This document shows, in pieces, positions 10,164 to 18,356 of a stretch of DNA of 64,000 nucleotides. The translations under genes were made by a program, and so were the position numbers. The stretch covers positions 310,001 to 374,000 of the forward strand of contig JAENZP010000001.1 of the NCBI GenBank assembly GCA_016841205.1. Reading direction: 5' to 3'. The notes beneath the pieces were generated by a model. It saw only the letters and a program-made list of their open reading frames with translations. It was not told where the DNA came from and did no database searches. Positions within the stretch are counted from its first letter, which is position 1; the number at the start of each line of letters is the position of its first letter. Source of the DNA: Desulfoscipio geothermicus. Its GTDB lineage: Bacteria; Bacillota; Desulfotomaculia; Desulfotomaculales; Desulfallaceae.

Positions 10164-11459
10164 TTACAGACCAAACCTCTTATATATTTCATCAACATGC
10201 TTTAGATGGTAACTATAATCAAATATTCTATTTATTTCTTCTTTAGATATGATATTAGCCATTTCCGGATCACCCATCAGCAATCGCTGGAAATCTTCTC
10301 CTGTCTGCCAGCACTGCATGGCATTACGCTGTACCAGTTCGTAGGCTTTTTCCCGGGAGAGGCCGTGATCTTCCACCAGGGCCAGCAGCACCCGCTGTGA
10401 AAAAATGAGACCATGCGTCTTGGCAAGGTTCTTCTTCATGTTTTCGGGGTAAACCAGCAAATTCTCCATGATATTAACGAATTTATGCAACATATAGTCC
10501 AGAGTGATGGTGCTGTCGGGTATAATCACCCTTTCCACCGAAGAGTGCGAGATGTCACGTTCATGCCATAGGGCCACGTTTTCCATAGCTGCCAAGGCAT
10601 TACCACGTAGCAATCGGGCCATGCCGCTGATGCGCTCCACCGTAATTGGATTACGCTTGTGAGGCATAGCAGATGAACCCTTTTGGCCTTTTTTGAAATA
10701 TTCCTCGGCCTCTAAAATATCTGTGCGCTGGAGATTTCTAATCTCGGTGGCAAACTTGTCCAGCGAGCTGCCAATAACAGCCAGGGTGGTTAAAAATTCG
10801 GCATGCCGGTCCCTTTGCAGCACTTGAGTGGAAACTCGAGCCGGCTCGAGACCGAGCCGGGCACAAACATGTTGTTCCACCGCCGGGTCGATATTGGCGT
10901 AAGTACCTACAGCCCCGGATATTTTTCCCGCGCTAATGGTGGCAATGGCACTTTCCATGCGCTTAATGTTTCGCTCAGTTTCAGCCACCCACAGCAACAT
11001 TTTCAAACCAAAAGTGGTAGGCTCAGCGTGGACGCCGTGGGTGCGTCCGATCATCATAGTATAGCGGTGTTCTTTGGCCTTAGCCAATAGGACGTCCCGC
11101 AATTTCACAAGACGCTTAAGGATTAGTTCCCCCGCTTCCTTAATCTGGAGTGCCAGGGCTGTATCCAGCACGTCCGAGGAAGTCATGCCCAGGTGTATAT
11201 ACTTTGAAGCATCTCCCACATACTCACCTACGCAGGTAAGAAATGCAATTACATCATGGTTGGTAACTGCTTCAATTTCGTCAATGCGCTCCACTGTAAA
11301 ATTGGCTTTTTCTTTAATTTCCCGCAGTGCTTCGGCCGGCACCACGCCCATTTCGGCCAGCGCCTCACAAGCGCTTATTTCCACATCGAGCCATTTACGA
11401 TACTTGTTCTCCTGAGACCAAATGGCTTTCATTTCCGGTAAAGTATAACGATCAATCAA
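10164..11459 (-). CDS. purB: Adenylosuccinate lyase
   Basis: Cleaves SAICAR to AICAR and adenylosuccinate to AMP, acting in both the IMP and AMP branches. The 431-residue protein carries TSSDVLDTALALQ, the GRTHGVHAEPTTFG histidine block near residue 140, and the fumarase-superfamily signature GSSAMPHKRNP near 262. The start is TTG (11459), nine bases after GGGAGGG, and the purE stop lies only three bases upstream, implying translational coupling. Confidence 0.97.
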   Translation of the reverse strand: MIDRYTLPEMKAIWSQENKYRKWLDVEISACEALAEMGVVPAEALREIKEKANFTVERIDEIEAVTNHDVIAFLTCVGEYVGDASKYIHLGMTSSDVLDTALALQIKEAGELILKRLVKLRDVLLAKAKEHRYTMMIGRTHGVHAEPTTFGLKMLLWVAETERNIKRMESAIATISAGKISGAVGTYANIDPAVEQHVCARLGLEPARVSTQVLQRDRHAEFLTTLAVIGSSLDKFATEIRNLQRTDILEAEEYFKKGQKGSSAMPHKRNPITVERISGMARLLRGNALAAMENVALWHERDISHSSVERVIIPDSTITLDYMLHKFVNIMENLLVYPENMKKNLAKTHGLIFSQRVLLALVEDHGLSREKAYELVQRNAMQCWQTGEDFQRLLMGDPEMANIISKEEINRIFDYSYHLKHVDEIYKRFGL

Positions 11460-11462
11460 GCT

Positions 11463-11990
11463 TTACTTCCCTCCCTTAGCGTTTAGATACCCCTCTATGC
11501 CCAGCTCCTGCAGCCGGGTCGATTTCTCTTCCACCTGCCGGGCCATTTTCTCTTTATAGTCTATCAGTTTATCCCGCACTTCCGGTAGGCCCGCACCAAC
11601 TATCTGGGCCGCCAGAATACCGGCATTTTTGGCCCCATTTATCGCTACCGTGGCCACCGGTATGCCCGGGGGCATTTGTACGGTTGCATATAGGGCATCC
11701 ACACCATTTAATGCGCCTGATGCAATGGGCACGCCAATCACGGGCAGCGGCGTGTGCCCGGCAATAACACCGGCCAGGTGGGCCGCCCCCCCGGCGCCCG
11801 CAATAATTACAGCCAATCCCCGGTCAGCAACCTGACGGGCGTAATTAGCTGTTTTTTCCGGCGCCCTGTGTGCAGAAGATATCAGCATTTCCCAAGAGAC
11901 ACCAAGCTCGTCCAATATATCCGCCGCCTCGCGCATTACCGGCAAGTCGGAATCACTGCCCATTACTATACCTACCAGTGGTTTATTCAT
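11463..11990 (-). CDS. purE: 5-(carboxyamino)imidazole ribonucleotide mutase
   Basis: Converts N5-CAIR to CAIR (class I) or carboxylates AIR directly (class II). The 175-residue product shows [13 protein letters not shown], the SAHRAPEKT catalytic segment, [13 protein letters not shown] and [13 protein letters not shown]. These resemble class I enzymes, which normally need PurK, yet no purK lies in this cluster. The ATG at 11990 is chosen because AAGGAGG is placed correctly before it. It is the first gene of the operon and sits about 80 bases after the riboswitch terminator. Confidence 0.95.
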   Translation of the reverse strand: MNKPLVGIVMGSDSDLPVMREAADILDELGVSWEMLISSAHRAPEKTANYARQVADRGLAVIIAGAGGAAHLAGVIAGHTPLPVIGVPIASGALNGVDALYATVQMPPGIPVATVAINGAKNAGILAAQIVGAGLPEVRDKLIDYKEKMARQVEEKSTRLQELGIEGYLNAKGGK

Positions 11991-12071
11991 GGCCGTCCTC
12001 CTTATGGAATATATGTACTTAAATATCATGCCCCACCACATGGACAAGTTATATATCGAAAACTGCTACAA

Positions 12072-12127
12072 TAAAAAAGCCTAGGTGGGTAGGTTTACCG
12101 GAGTGAAACCTACCCGCCTGGGCTTTT
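12072..12127 (-). terminator. Attenuator hairpin of the purine leader
   Basis: Read leftward, a long stem pairs GGGTAGGTTT with AAACCTACCC, flanked by AAAAGCC/GGCTTTTTT, and ends in a run of U. It begins inside the 3' edge of the ykkC-type aptamer, so folding of the aptamer should compete with it. This fits a ligand-activated switch for purE. Confidence 0.88.
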
Positions 12128-12232
12128 ATCCCGACCGGTGTAGCCGCACGCAGAGTAACTCCCGTGACTGGCCTGTACCGCTTGGACCAAACCACCGCCA
12201 TTAACGGTGTGGAACCCTAGGTACACTTTCTC
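12108..12232 (-). promoter_or_regulatory. ykkC-type riboswitch, probably PRPP (subtype 2b)
   Basis: On the leftward transcript the leader shows the ykkC hallmarks: ACCUAGGGUUCC near its 5' end, UUUGGUCCAAGC after the first stem, and CGGGAUAAAAGCCC at the 3' edge running into the terminator. ykkC relatives sense guanidine (subtype 1), ppGpp (2a) or PRPP (2b). The 2b class controls purine genes, and this one precedes purE. Ligand choice therefore rests on genomic context and not on a read specificity base. PRPP should prevent terminator formation and allow transcription of the operon. Confidence 0.8.
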
Positions 12233-12268
12233 TCATAAGAATATTATTTAAAATAGCTTTCCAACATA

Positions 12269-12297
12269 ATATTACCCCGTGGTATTCAGACAGTCAA
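12269..12297 (-). promoter_or_regulatory. Promoter of the purine operon
   Basis: On the minus strand TTGACT (12292-12297) and TAATAT (12269-12274) are separated by 17 bases. Transcription would start near 12262, about 30 bases before the aptamer. Confidence 0.75.
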
Positions 12298-12343
12298 GTG
12301 TAACCATTTAAATATAACCCGAATTAGACGGATTACATTACAC

Positions 12344-12383
12344 AACCAATTTCCCGGTTGTAACAGCAACCGGGAAATTGGTT
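12344..12383 (-). terminator. Perfect 17-bp inverted repeat, probable displaced guaA terminator
   Basis: Arms AACCAATTTCCCGGTTG and its exact complement flank a 6-base loop. It lies just beyond the left insertion boundary at 12393. Before insertion it would have followed the guaA stop directly, so it is most simply the original end of the guaA transcript. No clear U-tract follows, so it is not a textbook terminator. Confidence 0.55.
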
Positions 12384-12392
12384 TCATGGCCA

Positions 12393-12404
12393 CTACTCCC
12401 ACTC
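12393..12404. repeat. Left att-like repeat (copy 3 of the guaA 3'-end sequence)
   Basis: CTACTCCCACTC matches 11 of 12 bases of the guaA 3' end at 32643. The following 80 bases resemble those after the 13994 copy (shared ACTTTATCTT, CTTGATT and TATTTCTATTA blocks). Read as the outer left junction of the tandem insertion. The roughly 150 bases between here and the Fic-partner promoter are AT-rich with no gene. Confidence 0.6.
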
Positions 12405-12557
12405 TATAACCTGACTTTATCTTAAATCTTCCCTCTTGATTGAGGTATTTCTATTACCATCTAATGTTTTTTTGTAAAGGATATCTTTTTTACCTATATT
12501 ACTTTAAAGGATTTCCTATATATTTTAAATTTATCATTTATTTTATCAATGTTATCT

Positions 12558-12586
12558 TTGATATTGCTCCGTAATAATGCTATAAC
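12558..12586 (+). promoter_or_regulatory. Promoter of the left HTH-Fic pair
   Basis: TTGATA (12558-12563) and TATAAC (12581-12586) with a 17-base spacer, 18 bases ahead of the HTH start. The paralogous pair at 18.9 kb has a matching TTGATT-17-TATAAT promoter. Confidence 0.7.
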
Positions 12587-12604
12587 TTATATTATGGGGT
12601 GATT

Positions 12605-12820
12605 ATGTTGACAAACGCACAAAAAATTAAAATGGCCCTTGCTTTCATTAACAAAAGCGAAGCATGGTTAGCAAAAGAAATCGGATCAACGCCGCAGGCC
12701 TTCAATCAAAGAATGAAAACAGACAAATTCTCAACAGTAGAACTTGATGGGATTGCTCGAGCGCTGGGTGCTGTATATTCTTCCTCTTTTGAGTTTCCTG
12801 ACGGGACAAAAATATTATAA
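12605..12820 (+). CDS. Small HTH protein paired with Fic (copy 1)
   Basis: A 71-residue, probably Cro/C1-like helix-turn-helix protein. The DNA-binding segment is visible as AWLAKEIGSTPQAFNQRMK around residues 19-37. It aligns over its length with the 71-residue protein at 18898 (shared PQAF-Q-MK, ELDGIA/ELKQIA and the F-PDG/MPSG ending). The ATG at 12605 gives equal length to that paralogue; a GTG at 12599 is possible. It precedes a Fic gene by 72 bases, and is likely the repressor or antitoxin-like partner, by inference from the conserved pairing. Confidence 0.75.
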   Translation: MLTNAQKIKMALAFINKSEAWLAKEIGSTPQAFNQRMKTDKFSTVELDGIARALGAVYSSSFEFPDGTKIL

Positions 12821-12892
12821 TACGCCTCCTTGCCGCTTTCGCGGCACAATGAAAAGTGTGATAAACTTATTCTAAGATAGAGAGATGATAAA

Positions 12893-13648
12893 ATGACTAT
12901 TTATGATAAAATAAATTTTTTCCACAAGGCAATCAGCGAGATTCGTCCCTTCGAAGGACATATGCTGCAGCAGTTGAAGGACTACTACCGCATCGGGCTC
13001 ACTTGGTCAAGTAACGCCATTGAGGGTAATACGCTTACGATCAGCGAGACAAAGGTAGTACTCGAGGATGGCCTGACCATTGGAGGCCGCCCGCTCCGTG
13101 ACTTTTACGAGACAGTAGGGCATGGTGCAGCGTATGACTTCATGTTCTCCCTGATTGGGGAGCGACGCATCACCGTAGGAGATATTAAGGTAATGCACCG
13201 CCTTTTTTACATAAACATCGACGAGGCAAACGCCGGCACATGGAGGAAGGAAAATGTTATCATCTCCGGCTCTGATTATGTGTTCCCCAGGCCACAGGAG
13301 ATTGAGGAGCAAATGCTTAAGTTGGAGGAATGGATCAAGGCCGAGCGAGATAGTTACCATCCCGTAATCTTTGCCGCACTTCTGCACCTAAAGTTCGTGT
13401 CGATCCACCCCTTCATCGACGGAAACGGCAGAACGAGCCGTCTTATCATGAATTTGGCGTTGATACAAGACGGCTACCAGTTGGCCATCATTCCACCGGT
13501 ACTCCGATCGGAATACAATGATACCATCCGACAGTATCAGAACAAGGGTAAGCCCGATCTGTTCTTTGATTTCATTGCCGAGCGGGTGTACGAAACGCAG
13601 AAGGAGATCATGCGGCTTCTACACATCAAATTCCCTAAACTTGGATAA
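12893..13648 (+). CDS. Fic family protein (copy 1)
   Basis: A 251-residue Fic-domain protein, predicted to transfer AMP (or another nucleotide part) to a protein hydroxyl. The active-site motif HPFIDGNGRTSR is complete near residue 165. The N-terminal SSNAIEGNTLT near residue 40 matches the (S/T)xxxE(G/N) inhibitory helix of self-inhibited Fic proteins, so activity is probably latent. It lies behind a small HTH gene and is strongly similar throughout to the Fic protein at 20201, including the near-identical C-terminus (IAERVYETQKEIMRLLHI). Target unknown. Confidence 0.92.
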   Translation: MTIYDKINFFHKAISEIRPFEGHMLQQLKDYYRIGLTWSSNAIEGNTLTISETKVVLEDGLTIGGRPLRDFYETVGHGAAYDFMFSLIGERRITVGDIKVMHRLFYINIDEANAGTWRKENVIISGSDYVFPRPQEIEEQMLKLEEWIKAERDSYHPVIFAALLHLKFVSIHPFIDGNGRTSRLIMNLALIQDGYQLAIIPPVLRSEYNDTIRQYQNKGKPDLFFDFIAERVYETQKEIMRLLHIKFPKLG

Positions 13649-14166
13649 GGCATCCCCTATTTCTCCGGTGTCCAAATTGAAGGTCATTAGTGATAATAGT
13701 TACAGGTTTATTTTGAGTATCTTCAGCTTCAATAAGTCTAAGAGGGTTTATCATCTGATTAATGCCTTTGTCTCCATGTAAATAGTTTGATGCTTTTTAA
13801 ATAGGCTTGCTGGATCTACCGGAAAATCTTTGATTACTTCTTACCTTAACGTTGCCCTTTAAATAATTTTTTAAAGCTAATCAGACGTAAAACGAGGTCT
13901 ATGATCTCCCAAGAAGTGTTGAGAAATCGTAGACCCCGAAAACATGTTCCTTGCATCAAAAATCCTTTAAACCGACTATTTCTGCCTTCTGCCCTACTCC
14001 CACTCAATCATTAAACTTTATCTTGAGGTTATTTTCCTTGATTTCAGCTATTTCTATTATCTCCTATTCTCAAATTATTGTCTTTTTTTGAGTTTAGAAA
14101 AATTTTTGATGCCATATTGCTGCCACGTTATAAGAGGATTTATATGCTTCTCTCTCCGGGAATTCC
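13649..14166. other. Gene-free stretch with the element junction
   Basis: About 500 bases of AT-rich sequence between the Fic gene and the HEPN-motif gene on the opposite strand. It contains the second att-like repeat at 13994. I see no convincing gene; the open frames here lack ribosome sites. Confidence 0.5.
13994..14008. repeat. att-like repeat (copy 2), left end of the 18.6-kb element
   Basis: CTACTCCCACTCAAT differs at one base from the guaA 3' end CTATTCCCACTCAAT at 32643. Together the two sites would be the attL and attR of the integrase-bearing element. Confidence 0.7.
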
Positions 14167-15636
14167 TTATTGGTTATCCTCTGTTTCACCGTCAGGTTCA
14201 GCAGTACTATTCTTTTCCTCTTTCAAGGCAGCCTTATCCTGATCAGGCTGCTCTATCTCCTCGTCAGGCTCATCTTCTTCAGTCTCCGACGTATGAATTA
14301 GTCCATTTGCAAATAATGTCTGCCTCTGAACCGCAGAAATCAGATTGCTCATTCGAGCTATCCGCTGGAGAAATTCATACTGTGGAAAAATGCCCCTCAT
14401 CATCTGGGCGGCTTGGTTGGCTGCCTGGATTTCTGCTTGCGATGGCAGCACGGCATGAAGGGCCTCATAATTCCTTTGGATTTCAGTCAGTGGCAAGGAC
14501 TGTACTGCCGAAATTACAGGCTGCAAAGATGCCATGTGCCTTAGTGCTTCTCTTTCCGCCGGCGATGGCATAATCTCCAAAACCCGATATGCCTCTTTTA
14601 AGGAATTACCGAGCTCCGACATCACGGGGGATATTTGTCGATTAAATTCAATCGCTTGTGATACCGCCGCTGTCCAAGCATCACCTAACCCAGCAAGGGT
14701 TCTGGCAGTTTCAGCACGATCATATTCTACAGCCGAAATATCGCATATTGCTTGTTCTATCTGGGGATTTATTTCCTGCAGGATGCTCTTGCATTTTATA
14801 AAGTCGGCGCACAAAAAAGGCTTTGCATGTGCCACTCGATTCCTGAGAATGCGAATCTGCTTTAAGGTTTCCTGTAGTCCGTCTATGGATACCCTCGCGG
14901 CAAATTGCCGTTCCCATAATGATTTCGGACGCGCCGCGCCGAGCCTGTCCTCGATTTGCTCCTTGGTCATGTGCTTCAGGTTTTCGGGTGACAAAACGAC
15001 ATCGACTACCTGCTCACAAGAAACATCACGCTGGGGAAGAAACAGGTAATTCTCGAGCTCCTTGATGTCCATCTCGTACAGGGCTGCCTCGATGAGCTTT
15101 TCATCCCGGAGTGTCTTTGGCCTTGTTTGTATGCTCGCCTTCAGGCCATTTTTCATTTCTTCCGTTGCGGTTTTATCCAGCCATTTCGCTCCGAATGCCT
15201 TCGTGACGATCCGAAACACCAGGTTGCGGATGCTGCGTTCGAATTCATTCAGATCAGGGTATGCTCGGTCGCAGTAATACTTGGACACTCCATCATAGGC
15301 AAGGATTATATTATATTGTTCCTTTCCCGCAGCGCTTAAAATCGATTGATTGGCCGAGGTGAGAATTTCCGCGCACTTATCTTTCCGCTGATCTTCTATC
15401 TCGATTGTTAAATAGTGCATGGGGCTTTTGGCGTCTGTCGACTCACTTTTGCAAGCGGTATGGTGATAAAATACGGCATAATCCTTCGATTTCAGTTTGA
15501 CTTTGAAAGAGTCATCTGAAACATCTTGAAACAGACTCTTTAAAAACGGCTTAAATGGAGGCTCCAACGTATATATTTTCTCTGCCACCTTCACGGGCTC
15601 ATTGCTTTTCCTGATGAATATGTACTCTATCCGCAT
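14167..15636 (-). CDS. HEPN-motif protein, possible defence RNase
   Basis: A 489-residue protein of uncertain family. A helical part near residues 125-160 (NEFERSIRNLVFRIVTKAFG) resembles Swt1/ApeA-type HEPN domains. A second helical region carries IRILRNRVAHA near residue 264, which fits the catalytic RxxxxH motif of HEPN ribonucleases. The C-terminus is acidic and low in complexity. The ATG at 15636 is taken; a GTG nine bases upstream is possible. It is the leftmost gene of the element, 13 bases after a small gene on the same strand. Accessory genes at element edges are often anti-phage systems, so a defence role is inferred but not shown. Confidence 0.6.
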   Translation of the reverse strand: MRIEYIFIRKSNEPVKVAEKIYTLEPPFKPFLKSLFQDVSDDSFKVKLKSKDYAVFYHHTACKSESTDAKSPMHYLTIEIEDQRKDKCAEILTSANQSILSAAGKEQYNIILAYDGVSKYYCDRAYPDLNEFERSIRNLVFRIVTKAFGAKWLDKTATEEMKNGLKASIQTRPKTLRDEKLIEAALYEMDIKELENYLFLPQRDVSCEQVVDVVLSPENLKHMTKEQIEDRLGAARPKSLWERQFAARVSIDGLQETLKQIRILRNRVAHAKPFLCADFIKCKSILQEINPQIEQAICDISAVEYDRAETARTLAGLGDAWTAAVSQAIEFNRQISPVMSELGNSLKEAYRVLEIMPSPAEREALRHMASLQPVISAVQSLPLTEIQRNYEALHAVLPSQAEIQAANQAAQMMRGIFPQYEFLQRIARMSNLISAVQRQTLFANGLIHTSETEEDEPDEEIEQPDQDKAALKEEKNSTAEPDGETEDNQ

Positions 15637-15649
15637 TGTTCTCACCCAC

Positions 15650-15982
15650 TCAAATTCCGAATTCCCGCCGGTACCACTGATGGAGGTCGTCAGTGTTCTT
15701 AATTACGGCCGTCAGTGCTTCTCCGCCCTCGACCTTCCTGTAATGATCGCGCCGGAACTCCTCGACCGTCAGCACATCGAAGCGCCATTCTCCTGGTCTG
15801 TACCCTGTGGATATAAAGCTGAACCCGTTCTCGTCCTCCGCCATAACCTCGCCGGGTATTTCATGGCCTCTAATGGTGTCGAAGAATCGAAGCGTCTCAC
15901 CGTGAATATGTACGTCAAGAGCCAGCCCGGCGCACACGGGCTCACCTGGGAGCGTATAAAAATAAACTGCTCGTCTGTCCAT
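15650..15982 (-). CDS. Hypothetical protein upstream of the HEPN-motif gene
   Basis: A 110-residue soluble protein of unrecognised family. It starts at ATG 15982, nine bases after AGGAGG; an earlier in-frame ATG lies upstream of this site and is rejected. It shows no membrane segment or cysteine motif. It is mixed in charge and ends in an aromatic-rich segment (LHQWYRREFG). Its stop lies 13 bases from the HEPN-motif gene start, so the two are co-transcribed and could be functional partners. Confidence 0.6.
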   Translation of the reverse strand: MDRRAVYFYTLPGEPVCAGLALDVHIHGETLRFFDTIRGHEIPGEVMAEDENGFSFISTGYRPGEWRFDVLTVEEFRRDHYRKVEGGEALTAVIKNTDDLHQWYRREFGI

Positions 15983-16004
15983 GATCTGGCTCCTCCTATC
16001 TCTC

Positions 16005-16055
16005 AAAATAAAAGCAAGGTACCGTGAAAAGCTCGTATGTTTACGGTACCCTTTT
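16005..16055 (-). terminator. Terminator-like hairpin
   Basis: GGTACCGT (16018-16025) pairs with ACGGTACC (16043-16050). Leftward it is followed by a U-rich stretch (TTGCTTTTATTTTG), which would end the small-gene operon starting near 18720. Confidence 0.6.
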
Positions 16056-16119
16056 GGTACCCTTTCAGTGCCCTAAACCGTGATCTTATTATACTGCAGC
16101 TTTGCTCGACTTTAAACAG

Positions 16120-16497
16120 TTATTGGAATTCCGGCGGTGGTATTTGGCTTTGCTTTCTAAGAATGATCGGATTCTTGTTTTTGCTGAAATCACTCACCTG
16201 GATGTAATTGCTGCCATTCGTGCTGTATCGCACGATAAAGCATTTATCGTGCAGGCTCTGCAGCATTTCATCAACATCGCCGGCGCTTAAATCGTCGTAG
16301 CCCACAATAACCTTCTTGAGCTTCCTAGGCTTGTCCTCTGTCCGACCTTTGTCGTCCACCAGGCACCAGAGGCCCGCGAATAACAGGCGGGTTAATGGCG
16401 GTAGCTCTCCCATGGCATCATTGTTGAATATGGTCCCCTGAATACTGCGCATTTGTTCCATCTGCTTTCTAAAGACTGGAGATAAACTGGTTTTCAT
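16120..16497 (-). CDS. Phage replisome-organiser-like N-terminal domain protein
   Basis: A 125-residue protein. The block LFAGLWCLVDDKGRTEDKP near residue 38 and the later YIQVSDFSKNKNPI match the N-terminal winged-helix domain of phage replication initiators and DnaD-like organisers. The usual C-terminal DnaD part is missing, so it is either a stand-alone domain or a truncated gene. ATG 16497 follows GGAGGAGG. It is the last gene of a leftward cluster of small genes. The element has a second, full-length replication protein at 29364. Confidence 0.65.
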   Translation of the reverse strand: MKTSLSPVFRKQMEQMRSIQGTIFNNDAMGELPPLTRLLFAGLWCLVDDKGRTEDKPRKLKKVIVGYDDLSAGDVDEMLQSLHDKCFIVRYSTNGSNYIQVSDFSKNKNPIILRKQSQIPPPEFQ

Positions 16498-16516
16498 TGT
16501 ATTTCCTCCTCCCTTA

Positions 16517-16792
16517 TTATTCTGTAACCTTAATGGTGTCAGCGTCCCCGTTAAGCAACCTCATCAGTTGAGCTCCCATCCGAAGTCCGTCGATATACCC
16601 TTGGTCATACATCGATGCAGTGAAAATGTTGAACCTGTCCTCTGCGGCGCATTTGCCGACTTTCTCGGTAAGCAAGTTTAGGATTTCCTCCTTCGCCAGT
16701 TCGGTGTCCTCCTTGAAGTCCTCCATGGATATGGCATGGGTGTTGTTCTCTTCCTGTAAAAAGCAGGCTAACTGGTAGATGGTCTTTTTCAT
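16517..16792 (-). CDS. Small hypothetical phage protein
   Basis: A 91-residue acidic protein, unrecognised. It is mostly helical by composition, with a conserved-looking YDQGYIDGLRMGAQLM segment near residue 62. The ATG at 16792 follows a GAGGAATGAAGG region. It sits between the DUF5131 gene and the replication-domain gene in the same operon. Function cannot be read. Confidence 0.6.
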   Translation of the reverse strand: MKKTIYQLACFLQEENNTHAISMEDFKEDTELAKEEILNLLTEKVGKCAAEDRFNIFTASMYDQGYIDGLRMGAQLMRLLNGDADTIKVTE

Positions 16793-16812
16793 CCTTCATT
16801 CCTCCTCATTAA

Positions 16813-17787
16813 TTATTTGCTCCGGAGCGGGCACCAAGGCGGCGACGTTCTCGCATATCGCCCTGGGACGCGCCGGAAGGCCTTGCCTTGCTCACATATG
16901 TGGTTCATCATCATAGTGCCCTTCACGCTGTCGTAGTGGTGCTCTGTTGCTTTGTGGTAGTCGCATTGCCTGCAGTGGGGGATTGGTTTATCCTCGGGCC
17001 GTATCAGGCCAGCGGGAAGCTCCTGTATTAAATCCATGCCCCAGGCTTCCTCCAGTTCCTCGCTGTGATTCATAAAGAGCGGAATTTCGGCGGCTCTGGC
17101 AGTCTGGACGATTGCCTCTATCCATCCCCGCTTCGGCTTTACCTTTCCCCGCCTGTTGCCGGTCTCGGCTCCGATGATGATCCAATCCATCAAGTCTATG
17201 TCGCTGATGTCTATATCCTCCAGGAGCGGCTCTATACTGATGAACTGGTTATGCTGGTTCCGGGGAAGGTATACTATCCGGTTAAGATCGGCGTTCCTGG
17301 TAGCGGTCGTCCCGTACCAGAAGTTTCTGGAGCGGGGAAGTTGTAACGTGGAGCTCATTAGCTCGTATCGCTGCGGGTACTTCGTCATAAAAAGGTAATT
17401 GTGCCATGGCGCTGTGTCGCAGGCTTTGAATACTTCCTCTATCCAGCTGTCCGGTACCCAGGATCCGAATAGGTCCGCTAAGCTGCAGACGAAAATATTC
17501 GCCGGTTTTTTCTTCTGTGCGGGCATGGTCAGGCGGTATTTATGCATGATTGGTTCAAAGCCTACCGGATCCGGGATAACCTTTCCGATCTGGTTCTTGA
17601 ATGGCTCTTCCAAGACATAAAGTCCGTTTTCGTCCTTCTTCAGCTGGTTTGATCCTTTGTTTATCCTCACGTCTCCGGAGAAGCGTTTCGCCTGTTTCGC
17701 TGCGTAGCAGTATTCGCAGCCTGTCCTGCACCCAGTGACCGGGTTAAATGTAAAATTGCAAAATTCCATCTTTGACTTGTTCATCAT
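16813..17787 (-). CDS. DUF5131 (phage Gp37/Gp68) family protein
   Basis: A 324-residue protein of the Gp37/Gp68 family, common in phages and islands. It opens with FNPVTGCRTGCEYCYA, a CxxxCxxC arrangement like radical-SAM iron-sulfur motifs. It also has the family blocks NIFVCSLADLFGSWVP near residue 110, the WLGTT-like WYGTTATRN and the IIGAETGNRRGKVKP region near 210. A radical-SAM-like activity is suspected for the family but the substrate is unknown. Start ATG 17787 overlaps the previous stop in ATGA and lies behind AGGAGG, fixing the start. Confidence 0.85.
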   Translation of the reverse strand: MMNKSKMEFCNFTFNPVTGCRTGCEYCYAAKQAKRFSGDVRINKGSNQLKKDENGLYVLEEPFKNQIGKVIPDPVGFEPIMHKYRLTMPAQKKKPANIFVCSLADLFGSWVPDSWIEEVFKACDTAPWHNYLFMTKYPQRYELMSSTLQLPRSRNFWYGTTATRNADLNRIVYLPRNQHNQFISIEPLLEDIDISDIDLMDWIIIGAETGNRRGKVKPKRGWIEAIVQTARAAEIPLFMNHSEELEEAWGMDLIQELPAGLIRPEDKPIPHCRQCDYHKATEHHYDSVKGTMMMNHICEQGKAFRRVPGRYARTSPPWCPLRSK

Positions 17788-18020
17788 CTCGCGGTTCCTC
17801 CTATATCCGTGAGCCACTGCTCTTGCTTTGCTATTGCGGTACTTTCCTTACGAAGCGATTCCGCTTCCTCCGGTGTCCTAGCTGTGATCATGATTGTAAT
17901 TACTCTGGGTTTTAGTTCTCGCGCTACATACGCCGGTGCATCGTCTTCATCTATCGTTATGATGTACTTCATCTTCAGCTGCCTTGCCATTGGTGGTTGA
18001 AAATCAACTATTTCCGCCAT
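17784..18020 (-). CDS. Small hypothetical protein coupled to DUF5131
   Basis: A 78-residue protein. ATG 18020 follows AAGGAGG with a nine-base spacer. It has alternating hydrophobic strands (KMKYIITIDEDD, RVITIMITARTPEEAE), suggesting a small alpha/beta fold. It is unrecognised. A 4-base overlap with the DUF5131 gene implies translational coupling. Confidence 0.6.
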   Translation of the reverse strand: MAEIVDFQPPMARQLKMKYIITIDEDDAPAYVARELKPRVITIMITARTPEEAESLRKESTAIAKQEQWLTDIGGTAR

Positions 18021-18137
18021 ACTCAATTTACCTCCTTGCATTTATTCTGCCTGCTCCTGGTTGGTTATCCACCCGCGCCGCGTGGAGGCGGCAGGCTGTA
18101 GCGGGCGTGGCGCCTGGTGACGCCAATTACTATTTGG

Positions 18138-18356
18138 CTACTTGTATTCCCCGCGCGCTGCTGCAAATGGGTTAAAGTTCTTTTCCCGCCAGGCCTCCTC
18201 CCTTTTCCTCATACTCTCCATCTCCCACCAGCTGTTGATTCCCATTGCCAGCAGGTCCTTAACTGCCTGTTCCTGGCTGATTCCATTGGCTTCCGCTCTG
18301 CTTTTGATTGCCTCCTGGGCAATTGCCAGCTCCTCCGGTGTTAGTTTAATTTCCAT
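18138..18356 (-). CDS. Small hypothetical protein
   Basis: A 72-residue, highly charged, helical protein (LTPEELAIAQEAIKSRAEA), unrecognised. It overlaps the preceding 68-residue gene by 16 bases, as is common in phage early operons. It may be DNA-associated by composition (ribbon-helix-helix-like), a weak guess. Confidence 0.5.
   Translation of the reverse strand: MEIKLTPEELAIAQEAIKSRAEANGISQEQAVKDLLAMGINSWWEMESMRKREEAWREKNFNPFAAARGEYK

Larger units (their letters stand above)
12393..13993. mobile_element. Remnant of an earlier element inserted at guaA
   Basis: This 1.6-kb segment is bounded by two att-like repeats in the same orientation. It holds only an HTH-Fic pair, whose closest visible relative is the pair inside the neighbouring 18.6-kb element. 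It has no integrase. It is best read as a related island that lost everything but this cargo. Confidence 0.55.

Noticed and set aside
12344-12383. The perfect inverted repeat as an integrase site or small RNA
   Set aside because: It lies outside the insertion boundary and fits a transcript end of guaA better.
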